Shown here piece by piece: positions 6,127-12,276 of a stretch of 12,276 nucleotides of DNA. The stretch's first letter is position 1. Each line of letters opens with the position of its first letter. Below the pieces are notes generated by a model. That model ran no database searches. It had not been told where the DNA came from and saw nothing but the letters and a program-made list of their open reading frames with translations. The stretch lies in the NCBI GenBank assembly GCA_934248055.1, contig CAKQKI010000018.1, positions 1-12,276 on the forward strand. The letters are read 5' to 3'. A program made the translations under genes and the position numbers. Source of the stretch: an uncultured Clostridia bacterium (GTDB lineage: Bacteria > Bacillota > Clostridia > Christensenellales > Borkfalkiaceae).

Positions 6127-6173
6127 AACACGGGTTGCGCGTTCAATCGGAAAATCGCGGTGTTTTTACCTAA

Positions 6174-6197
6174 AAATATTGTAAAGAGACAATATTT
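6174..6197. promoter_or_regulatory. 9-bp inverted repeat upstream of the carbohydrate operon
   Basis: Perfect arms AAATATTGT (6174-6182) and ACAATATTT (6189-6197) flank AAAGAG. It is AT-rich with no T tract, so it fits a regulator-binding site better than a terminator. It lies about 57 bp upstream of the operon's -35 box, a plausible activator position. No regulator gene is in the window. Confidence 0.5.
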
Positions 6198-6253
6198 CTG
6201 ACGTTAAATATAAAAAAAAATACCGAATCATATTTTTTAGATACCATTTTGTA

Positions 6254-6283
6254 TGGACATCGTAAAGAAAGATGTGATAAAAT
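6254..6283 (+). promoter_or_regulatory. Candidate promoter of the carbohydrate operon
   Basis: TGGACA (6254-6259), an 18-bp spacer and TAAAAT (6278-6283), preceded by TGA as in an extended -10. The -35 box overlaps the small inverted repeat CCAT-TTTGT-ATGG (6244-6256). The leader to the first start codon would be about 90 nt. Confidence 0.55.
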
Positions 6284-6380
6284 AACAATGTGTGAGATTA
6301 TAAAGTCAAAAAAAATGCAAGTTTATTTTTGCTGAATTTTTGAAACGGTGAATTCATATTTGAAATTTGCGGAGAAAATA

Positions 6381-6745
6381 ATGAAAAAAACAGAATTTTC
6401 AAAAAAGCTCGGTGCGACGTTTTAGACTACATAGGCAAAAATTACGCTACCGACCACATGCACGGAGACCCGTCGATGCACGGATATATCCGTCAGATTT
6501 TCGGAAGAGAAAGCACGCGTAAAATTTTTACGGTAGGAGAGTGTCAGTCAATCGAAAAGGATATAGTTGAAATCTGCGGCGAAAAGAAAGTCATAGTCGC
6601 AATAAACTTTGACAGAGAGCAGACGATAGATTTACCCGTGAACGAGAAAGAATATAAATTCATTATGAGCAATTTTGCGGATTATAAAGAATATAACGAC
6701 TATTTCCGCGCGTTTGAAATTGCGGTATACGAGGAGATAAAATGA
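6381..6745 (+). pseudogene. Decayed GH13-type (alpha-amylase family) gene, internally deleted
   Basis: An ATG at 6381 with GGAG at 6371-6374 opens a 14-codon frame (MKKTEFSKKLGATF) ending at a TAG (6423). The following frame reads DYIGKNYATDHMHGD, then GYIRQIFGRES and IFTVGECQS. That resembles the GH13 oligo-1,6-glucosidase block around the catalytic Glu ('MTVGE'). It then passes within about 15 residues into what looks like a GH13 C-terminal beta domain: VIVAINFDREQTIDLP through FRAFEIAVYEEI. A full GH13 enzyme has about 500-560 residues, so most of the barrel is gone and the start is out of frame. The part from 6458 remains open for 95 codons and overlaps the GH31 start by ATGA, so it may still matter for translational coupling. 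The family call is inference from motif pattern. Confidence 0.5.
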
Positions 6746-8295
6746 TAAAAAGAATTAAAATCGAAAAAGGTGAGCGTTGGTGGGGCGGTTCTACGAGTTC
6801 GAACGTAGATAAAATACCCTTTACTTCGGGAGACGATTACTCTCTCGATTTACTTCGCGCGTCAAATCAGATAATGCCCCTTTACATATCGGGTAACGGC
6901 AGATATATCTGGTCGGAAAAGCCCTTTAAGATAAGCGTATCGGGCGACGAAATAATCATAGAAAGCGACTATGATATAATTCTCGACGAAAGCGGCAAAA
7001 CGTTAAAAGACGCGTATTTAAACGCAATGAAAAAGCATTTCCCGTTTACGGGCAAAACGCCGAACCTTACGTTTTTCGTGACGGCTCAGTATAACACCTG
7101 GATGGAATTCGATTACAACCCCACGCAGGAAGGAGTTCTCGATTACGCCCGTAAAATCATCGAAAACGGCTATCAGCCGGGAGTTTTAATGATAGACGAA
7201 GGCTGGCATACCCGTTACGGTTTCTGGGAATGGGACAAGGCAAAATTCCCGAACCCGAAGGCGATGATAGACGAACTTCATTTACTCGGTTTTAAGGTGA
7301 TGCTCTGGATAGTTCCGTATATGACGACCGACGGTCGCGATTTTTGTTTTTTCAAAGAAGACGGCAATGCGCACCCCGAAAAAAAGCGTATGCTCCGCAA
7401 CGAAGACGGCATAATGAGTATCATTCGTTGGTGGAACGGATACAGCGCGGTATACGATATGACGAACAAAGCCGATCGCGAGTTTCTGGACGGAATACTG
7501 AAAGGTCTTATGAGAGATTACGGCGTGGACGGGTTTAAATTCGACGGCGGTATGATGACGTCGTTCGTTCCCGAAAACGTTATAAACGGCGTTCAGTCGA
7601 AGCGTTCGCCCGACGAACTCAACGAAGCGTGGAACGAGTTCGGTCTGAAATACGAGTTTCACGAGTATAAAGACACTTTTAAGGGCGGCGGAAAACCGAG
7701 TATACAAAGGCTTTGCGACCGCGACCACAGATGGAACGATAACGGTATAGATTCGATAATTCCGTCGGCTTTACTGCAGGGGCTTATAGGGCATCCTTTT
7801 ATTTGTCCCGATATGATAGGCGGCGGCGAATATCATTACAATTATATGCCGAATTTTAAAATCGACGAAGAATTATTTGTGAGAATGGCTCAGGTATCCG
7901 CGTTGTTTCCGATGATGCAGTTTTCGTGGGCGCCGTGGAGAGTTCTGAGCGAGAAAGGACGGCAACTCTGCTTTGCGGCGGCGAAATTGCATGCGAAATA
8001 CTCCGATTATATCGTGGAAAACGTAAAGAAGTCGGCTGTTTCGGGCGAACCTATAATAAGGCATCTCGAATACAGTTATCCGCATTGCGGATATGAAAAG
8101 ATAAACGACGAATTTATGCTGGGAGACAAAATGCTCGTCGCCCCCGTTATTAAAAAGGGAGAAACGAAGAGAACGGTCGTACTTCCCGAAGGAAAGTGGC
8201 TGTATCTCGGAAAAGAAGAGTTTGTCGGCGGAAAAAAAATCGAAGTCGACGCACCGATAGAGATTTTACCGTATTTCGTTCTGAAGGGGGAATAA
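6742..8295 (+). CDS. GH31 family alpha-glycosidase (intracellular)
   Basis: Retaining alpha-glycosidase, likely an alpha-glucosidase or alpha-xylosidase; substrate unproven. The 517 residues form a compact GH31: a short N-terminal beta region (1-110), then the TIM barrel. I see the barrel motif MIDEGWHTRYGFWEWD (150-165), WIVPYMTTDGRDF (189-201), the nucleophile Asp268 in GFKFDGG and the probable acid/base Asp333 in RWNDNG. SWAPWR (395-400) and the C-terminal beta domain with DEFMLGDKMLVAPV (456-469) follow. No signal peptide is present, so it should act in the cytoplasm. GAGGAG (6731-6736) supports the start, which overlaps the upstream remnant by ATGA; the esterase gene follows after 1 nt. 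Typical GH31 enzymes are longer (650-800 residues); the missing part is mainly the N-terminal beta-sandwich. Confidence 0.93.
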   Translation: MIKRIKIEKGERWWGGSTSSNVDKIPFTSGDDYSLDLLRASNQIMPLYISGNGRYIWSEKPFKISVSGDEIIIESDYDIILDESGKTLKDAYLNAMKKHFPFTGKTPNLTFFVTAQYNTWMEFDYNPTQEGVLDYARKIIENGYQPGVLMIDEGWHTRYGFWEWDKAKFPNPKAMIDELHLLGFKVMLWIVPYMTTDGRDFCFFKEDGNAHPEKKRMLRNEDGIMSIIRWWNGYSAVYDMTNKADREFLDGILKGLMRDYGVDGFKFDGGMMTSFVPENVINGVQSKRSPDELNEAWNEFGLKYEFHEYKDTFKGGGKPSIQRLCDRDHRWNDNGIDSIIPSALLQGLIGHPFICPDMIGGGEYHYNYMPNFKIDEELFVRMAQVSALFPMMQFSWAPWRVLSEKGRQLCFAAAKLHAKYSDYIVENVKKSAVSGEPIIRHLEYSYPHCGYEKINDEFMLGDKMLVAPVIKKGETKRTVVLPEGKWLYLGKEEFVGGKKIEVDAPIEILPYFVLKGE

Positions 8296-8296
8296 C

Positions 8297-9319
8297 ATGA
8301 GAAGGTTTATCGACGTGGATAACGTTCACGAAATATTTGCGGAGCAAAACTCACCGATACTGACGTTTGACGACAACGCAGATTACGGCGCGTGGAAAAA
8401 CGAGATTAAAGAAAAATTCATCGGACTTACGGGTCTTGACAAAATAGAAAAAAACGCCTGTCCTTTAAACGTTTTAATCGAAGAAAGCGTTATAACCGAC
8501 GGGTATAAAAAAATAAGGTTTTCTTTTGAAAGCGAGCGCGGCGCATTCGTTCCGTGCTATTTGTTGTTGCCCGACGAAGGCAGGGGCAAACACCCGCTTG
8601 CCGTCGTTTTACAGGGGCATACGAGCGGTTTTCACAATTCTTTGGGAATAGCGCATAGCCGTGAAGACAAAGAAGGTCTTCCGAGAAACGCGTTTGCGTT
8701 GCAGGCTGTCAAGAACGGATTTGCGGCGCTTGCGATCGAACAACGCGGACTCGGCGAACGCGCGCCGATAAAGCCGAGAAGAATATGGGGCGACAGTTGT
8801 ACTTTTACCGCGATGAACGCGTTGCTTTTAGGCAGAACCATAATAGGCGAAAGAGTGTGGGATATAAGTCGGGCGATCGACTGCATGGCTGAATTCGAAA
8901 ACGTAGATACGTCCGAAATAGTCGTAACGGGTAATTCGGGCGGCGGCACCGCGTCTTTTTACGCGGCGTGCTACGACGAAAGAATAACTTTGTGCGTTCC
9001 GAGTTGTTCGTTCTGCGAGTATAAAGACTCGATAATGTTTATGTATCACTGTCCGTGCAATATAATTCCGCACGCGTACGAATGGTTTGAAATGTCCGAC
9101 CTTGCCTGCCTTATCGCTCCGAGAAAATTATCCGTTTTTGCGGGGAGATACGACGCTATTTTTCCGATCGAAGGTGTGAATAAAGCATTCGGCAAAGCAA
9201 GGCGCATTTACGAAAAAGAAAATTGCGAAAATAACGTGCGGCTGATAGTTACCGAAAAAGATCATTACTGGTGCGACGATCTCGTCTGGGCGGAAATTTG
9301 TCGGATAATAAAAAAATGA
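8297..9319 (+). CDS. Alpha/beta-hydrolase, acetyl-xylan-esterase-like
   Basis: Predicted cytoplasmic serine esterase of 340 residues, probably removing acetyl or similar acyl groups from sugars. The fold elements are in order: HPLAVVLQGHTSG (about 99-111) with the oxyanion-region QGH, the AIEQRGLGER loop (146-155), nucleophile elbow GNSGGG with Ser214, acid Asp286 in FAGRYDAIFP, and His323 in EKDHYW. The large AXE1/abhydrolase_7 group shows the same layout and similar length. There is no signal peptide. The start follows the GH31 stop by 1 nt, with GGGGGA-type ribosome binding sequence inside the end of the GH31 gene, so translation is coupled. In an operon with a GH28 it may deacetylate pectin-derived or hemicellulose-derived oligosaccharides; that is inference. 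Confidence 0.88.
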   Translation: MRRFIDVDNVHEIFAEQNSPILTFDDNADYGAWKNEIKEKFIGLTGLDKIEKNACPLNVLIEESVITDGYKKIRFSFESERGAFVPCYLLLPDEGRGKHPLAVVLQGHTSGFHNSLGIAHSREDKEGLPRNAFALQAVKNGFAALAIEQRGLGERAPIKPRRIWGDSCTFTAMNALLLGRTIIGERVWDISRAIDCMAEFENVDTSEIVVTGNSGGGTASFYAACYDERITLCVPSCSFCEYKDSIMFMYHCPCNIIPHAYEWFEMSDLACLIAPRKLSVFAGRYDAIFPIEGVNKAFGKARRIYEKENCENNVRLIVTEKDHYWCDDLVWAEICRIIKK

Positions 9320-9339
9320 AGCGACATACGGAGAAAAGT

Positions 9340-10842
9340 ATGATAAAATACATACAAAGCAATAACGCGCTTGTAGTTTTCTGGGAGCGGGAACCTGACG
9401 ATTACGGGTGCAGTTACGGTATTTTTTTAAACGGAAAAGAAGCGGGTAGTACGAAAAACACCTTCTATGAAATCGCAGAATACGATTTTTCGAAAACTTC
9501 GGAAATCGCCGTTTATAAAACGAGTTTTCACTCCGACGAAAAAGTGCTGATCGGCGAAGTAAAAGTCTGCGCGCGGGCGGCAAAACGACTGATTGACGTT
9601 ACCAGACCGCCGTATAACGCCGTAGGCGACGGAAAAACTTTAAATACCGCGGCTTTACGACAGGCGTTAAGCGATTGCGCGGACGATGAAATGGTTTATC
9701 TTCCGCAAGGCGTATTTCTTACGGGCGCGCTGGAAATGAAGAGCAACACGGAATTATATATCGAAAGCGGCGCGGTTTTGCAGGGAACGAGCGATTTAAC
9801 GGATTATCTTCCTAAAATCAACGCGCGCTTCGAAGGAATAGAGCGCGAATGCTACCGTCCGTTGATTAAAATCGGGAATATGGATAACGGCGGCGCATGC
9901 GATACAAAAAACGTGCGCATTTCGGGCGGCGGAACGATTTGCGGCGGCGGCGCGGCTTTTGCCGATAAAATTATCCGTTTCGAAGCGGAGCAGATGTCCG
10001 AAGAAGAAAAAAGAAAATTATCGGCAGGATATGAATGCGAAAAAACCATACCCGGGCGTTGCAGACCGTTTTTAATTGACGTATGCAACAGCGAAAACGT
10101 GCAGATTTCGGATTTAATAATAAAAAACGGTCCTGCGTGGAATATTCACGCGGTATACTCGAAAGACGTAACTATTTACGGGTGTATCGTTTCTTCCACG
10201 GGAATATGGAACGGCGACGGCATTGACCCCGATTCTTCCGAAAACGTGACGATATTTAATTGTCTGTTTTCCACGCACGACGACGCCATTGCGATAAAAT
10301 CGGGAAAAAATCCGCAGGGAAACGTTATCAATCGCCCCGCAAAGAATATCAGAATATTCTCTTGCAGGGGTAAAAACGGAATAGCGATCGGAAGCGAGAT
10401 GTCAGGCGGAATAGACGGAGTGTATATCTGGGACTGCGATTTCAGCGATTCGTACAGCGGCTTCTGGATTAAAACCACCGAAAAGCGCGGCGGATACGTT
10501 AAAAATATAAGAGTGAGCGACTGCTCCTTTGTAAATATCAGATACAGCGGCGCGGTAGAGTTCAATAACGACGGCGAACGCGCCGAAAAACCGCCCGTGG
10601 TGGAAAATCTGGTTTTCAGAAGATTGAAACTTTCGGGAGTGTCCACAGACGGCTTCGGAAACACTTGCTCGGTGCCGCCGATCGATTTTGCGGGCGGCGA
10701 AACTTATAAGCCGCGCAATTGCGTAATCGAAGACGTTTCGCTTATGAAAACCGAAAAAAACTCCTGCGTTAAAACGTATGCGGGTTTGAAAATAGACAAT
10801 ATCGAAAACGTAAAACTTAACAGAATCGAATTAAAATATTAA
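9340..10842 (+). CDS. GH28 polygalacturonase-like protein with N-terminal FN3-like domain
   Basis: Inverting glycosidase family that cleaves galacturonides; this one has 500 residues. Residues 1-80 look like an FN3-type module, as in exo-polygalacturonases of the YeGH28 kind. From about 85 (LIDVTRPPYNAVGDGKTLN) comes the right-handed beta-helix with PQGVFLTGAL. The acidic catalytic motifs are kept: NGDGIDPDSS (Asp293, Asp296) and HDDAIAIKSG (Asp314, Asp315). The normal GHG motif reads KNG (Asn346 for His) before IAIGSEMSGG, and the normal RIK reads WIK (Trp for Arg, Lys378). I chose the ATG at 9340 because GGAG lies 6 nt upstream. A start at 9316, overlapping the esterase stop by ATGA, is possible; 9271 would run far into the esterase gene. 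No signal peptide. Substrate may differ from plain polygalacturonate. Confidence 0.9.
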   Translation: MIKYIQSNNALVVFWEREPDDYGCSYGIFLNGKEAGSTKNTFYEIAEYDFSKTSEIAVYKTSFHSDEKVLIGEVKVCARAAKRLIDVTRPPYNAVGDGKTLNTAALRQALSDCADDEMVYLPQGVFLTGALEMKSNTELYIESGAVLQGTSDLTDYLPKINARFEGIERECYRPLIKIGNMDNGGACDTKNVRISGGGTICGGGAAFADKIIRFEAEQMSEEEKRKLSAGYECEKTIPGRCRPFLIDVCNSENVQISDLIIKNGPAWNIHAVYSKDVTIYGCIVSSTGIWNGDGIDPDSSENVTIFNCLFSTHDDAIAIKSGKNPQGNVINRPAKNIRIFSCRGKNGIAIGSEMSGGIDGVYIWDCDFSDSYSGFWIKTTEKRGGYVKNIRVSDCSFVNIRYSGAVEFNNDGERAEKPPVVENLVFRRLKLSGVSTDGFGNTCSVPPIDFAGGETYKPRNCVIEDVSLMKTEKNSCVKTYAGLKIDNIENVKLNRIELKY

Positions 10843-10862
10843 ATCGGGAGTAAAACGAATTC

Positions 10863-10883
10863 AAGCGATTTATAAAAAATAAC
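10863..10883 (+). repeat. Upstream copy of the GH37 translation start
   Basis: AAGCGA-TTTATAAAAAATAAC here matches 10904-10925 inside the next gene except for one missing A. Aligned outward, ACG-AAT-TCA corresponds to ATG-GAT-TTA, and GGGAG precedes both. It looks like a tandem duplication of a start region whose first ATG has become ACG. Confidence 0.7.
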
Positions 10884-10895
10884 GGAGCGCAAATA

Positions 10896-12110
10896 ATGGA
10901 TTTAAGCGAATTTATAAAAAATAACTGGGCAAACACGATTCGGAAAGTGAAAAAAGACAGCGGCACTCTTATAGGATTGCCGTACCCGTTTACGATACCG
11001 TCAATCAACGATTATTTTCAGGAAATGTATTACTGGGATACGTATTTTACGAGCGTCGGACTGATTGCGGGCGGACTCGTCGCGCAGGCGAAAAATAACT
11101 GCAATAATTTAAAATATCTTGCGGACAGGTACGGGTTTATTCCGAACGCTTCGCGCACGTATTATCTGACGCGCAGTCAACAGCCGTATTTTGCGTTTGC
11201 GGTGAAAGACCTTGAAAAAGAATACGCTCCGAACGAATTAAAAGATTTTTACTTTTCCGTTGCGAACGAATACGAATGGTGGCAGAAAAACCGCTCTACG
11301 GATACGGGATTAAATCGCTACGGCGACAACGGCGTTTCGGACAGGCTGTATGCGGAAAGCGCGGAGTATGCGAAACGACGCATAAAAGTACCCGAAAATA
11401 CAAACGAAACGGAACTCGGTAAAGATCATTTCGCCGTTTGCGAAAGCGGATGGGATTGTTCGCCGAGATTCGGAAAGGTTATCGGCTGTAAAGACAGTTT
11501 GCCGATAGATCTTAACTCTAATTTATATTTTTACGAAACGTATCTCGCTTCGTTGCAGTCTTTGCTCGGAATTAACGACGGTATCGACTGGGCAAAAAAG
11601 GCAGAAAAGCGTAAAAAAGCAATAGACTTTTTAATGTGGAATACGGAAAAGGAAATGTATTACGATTATAATTTCGTTACGAAAAAGCAAAGCGAAGTTA
11701 TTTCCTGCGCGGCGTTTCATCCGTATTTCGTTAAAATGGCAGACAAAAACAAAACGCGCGGACTGGAAAACGCTTACGACGCTCTGATGAAACCTTACGG
11801 TCTTGCATGTACCGATCGCGACTACGGGTATTATCAGTGGTCATATCCGAACGGTTGGGCACCGTTGCAATATATTGCTTATATCGCTTTAAAAAATTAC
11901 GATATGACCGACAAGGCGGAAACCGTTGCGGAAAAATATGTAAAACTTCTTGAAAAAGTCTATGAAAATACCGGCACGACGTTTGAAAAATATAACGTGG
12001 CGGACGGTAACGATCGTACGTTCGACGAAAACAGCGATCATCACACTATGATGGGTTGGACGGCAGGCGTTTACGTATATTTTAAAAAGGAACTTGAAAA
12101 AAATGATTGA
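10896..12110 (+). CDS. Trehalase-like glycosidase (GH37 family, divergent)
   Basis: Inverting alpha,alpha-trehalase family protein of 404 residues, shorter than classic trehalases (about 500-550), cytoplasmic, no signal peptide. Family landmarks: the first signature region ending FQEMYYWDTYFT (41-52), FIPNASRTYYLTRSQQPYF (81-99), ESGWDCSPRF with the general acid Asp187, QWSYPNGWAPLQY (314-326), and FEKYN with the general base Glu364. Deviations: the PGGRF of the first signature reads INDYF, so the conserved Arg is Tyr40. The RPES motif reads YAES (Tyr152 for Arg). QWD reads QWS. Hence the fold is clear but the substrate may be another alpha-glucoside. GGAG at 10884-10887 supports the start, 53 nt after the GH28 stop. 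No clear terminator follows before the next promoter. Confidence 0.88.
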   Translation: MDLSEFIKNNWANTIRKVKKDSGTLIGLPYPFTIPSINDYFQEMYYWDTYFTSVGLIAGGLVAQAKNNCNNLKYLADRYGFIPNASRTYYLTRSQQPYFAFAVKDLEKEYAPNELKDFYFSVANEYEWWQKNRSTDTGLNRYGDNGVSDRLYAESAEYAKRRIKVPENTNETELGKDHFAVCESGWDCSPRFGKVIGCKDSLPIDLNSNLYFYETYLASLQSLLGINDGIDWAKKAEKRKKAIDFLMWNTEKEMYYDYNFVTKKQSEVISCAAFHPYFVKMADKNKTRGLENAYDALMKPYGLACTDRDYGYYQWSYPNGWAPLQYIAYIALKNYDMTDKAETVAEKYVKLLEKVYENTGTTFEKYNVADGNDRTFDENSDHHTMMGWTAGVYVYFKKELEKND

Positions 12111-12120
12111 AAAATATCGC

Positions 12121-12159
12121 TTGACAACTGAGGGGTTGTGTGATATCATAACGATATCA
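12121..12159 (+). promoter_or_regulatory. Promoter with operator-like inverted repeat
   Basis: TTGACA (12121-12126), 17 bp and TATCAT (12144-12149) with extended -10 TGA. A perfect inverted repeat TGATATC-ATAAC-GATATCA (12141-12159) covers the -10 box and the transcription start, a typical repressor position. It separates the last gene from the carbohydrate operon. Confidence 0.75.
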
Positions 12160-12181
12160 GAACAATTTCAAGGAGATAAAA

Positions 12182-12276
12182 ATGAAAGAAAAAATTCTTG
12201 ATGGCAAAAAGCACGGAATGCGTAACCTTTTGCTGGGAGTCGCGTTCGTAATCGTCGGCGTTGCCTGCTTTGTTTA
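12182..12276 (+). CDS. Partial gene, N-terminus of a membrane protein (SPFH/Band-7-like?)
   Basis: The first 31 codons of a gene cut by the window end. AAGGAG (12170-12175) lies 6 nt before the ATG. The peptide has a polar start (MKEKILDGKKHGMR) and then a hydrophobic helix (LLLGVAFVIVGVACFV). This opening resembles SPFH/Band-7 (stomatin-like) proteins, which often begin with an 'EKxLxGKKxGxxxLL' pattern before one transmembrane helix. Too little is visible to be sure; any single-pass membrane protein is possible. Confidence 0.45.
   Translation, partial: MKEKILDGKKHGMRNLLLGVAFVIVGVACFV

Larger units (their letters stand above)
5719..6173. other. Gene-free stretch with repeats and possible decayed coding sequence
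   Basis: About 450 bp without a convincing gene. It holds repeat copies 2 (5833-5857) and 3 (6088-6126). An AT-poor central part has only short open frames on either strand; the longest with a Met is 38 codons (5997-6113), without a ribosome binding site. Frames around the repeats read SNAIACGY or SNAVTCG in both orientations of the repeat, which hints at a former coding sequence or simply at the repeat itself. Confidence 0.55.

Noticed and set aside
7282..7728. Long minus-strand open frame of 148 codons inside GH31
   Set aside because: It is antisense to strongly conserved GH31 catalytic motifs and lacks a ribosome binding site, so it is a shadow frame.
9271..9339. Upstream start for the GH28 gene at 9271
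   Set aside because: It would overlap the esterase gene by 49 nt without a ribosome binding site; the ATG at 9340 has GGAG at the right distance.
1..12276. CRISPR array, rRNA genes or a complete insertion sequence
   Set aside because: No regularly spaced repeats, no rRNA motifs and no transposase were found; the dispersed repeat has only three irregular copies.

Overview
The window looks like chromosome of a low-to-mid-GC, anaerobe-type Firmicute (Clostridia, possibly a gut Christensenellales-like lineage). The grounds are TTGACA/TATAAT-type promoters with 17-bp spacing, AGGAG-type ribosome binding sites, a VanW/G5 protein, a Tn916/phage-style integrase, clostridial serine-recombinase debris, and tRNA genes with encoded CCA. 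The taxonomic placement is inference; translation fits the standard code.

Left part (1-3110). A tyrosine recombinase on the minus strand is followed by the frameshifted C-terminal remnant of a serine recombinase, ending in a clean terminator. This is a scar of mobile-element traffic. Next comes a monocistronic Gfo/Idh/MocA oxidoreductase with its own promoter, then a 29-codon open frame with a good ribosome binding site whose first residues resemble the start of GH94-type phosphorylases and which then ends abruptly.

Middle part (3110-6180). tRNA-Leu(AAG) lies on the minus strand with promoter and terminator. A small two-helix membrane protein on the minus strand appears to have almost no 5' leader. 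A secreted or anchored VanW-G5 protein is also on the minus strand. tRNA-Arg(ACG) lies on the plus strand behind a perfect-consensus promoter. The two tRNA terminators share the same hairpin arm. A 25-bp sequence occurs as an exact inverted pair (4141-4165 and 5833-5857) bracketing the VanW-tRNA-Arg segment, with a degenerate third copy at 6088. About 450 bp after tRNA-Arg hold no convincing gene.

Right part (6180-12110). A plus-strand carbohydrate operon sits behind an operator-like palindrome and a promoter. Its order is: decayed GH13-type gene, GH31 glycosidase, alpha/beta-hydrolase esterase, GH28 polygalacturonase-like protein with an N-terminal FN3-like domain, and a trehalase-like (GH37) protein. 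The first junction overlaps by ATGA and the next gap is 1 nt. None of the intact proteins shows a signal peptide, so the operon probably dismantles imported oligosaccharides in the cytoplasm: deacylation, uronide release and alpha-glucoside release. No transporter or regulator is in view. The GH28 lacks the usual GHG histidine and RIK arginine, and the GH37 lacks two conserved arginines, so both may act on unusual linkages. This variant enzyme set is the best candidate for something undescribed here.

Right edge (12111-12276). A strong promoter with a perfect 7-5-7 inverted repeat over its -10 box drives a gene cut by the window end, whose N-terminus resembles SPFH/Band-7 proteins.
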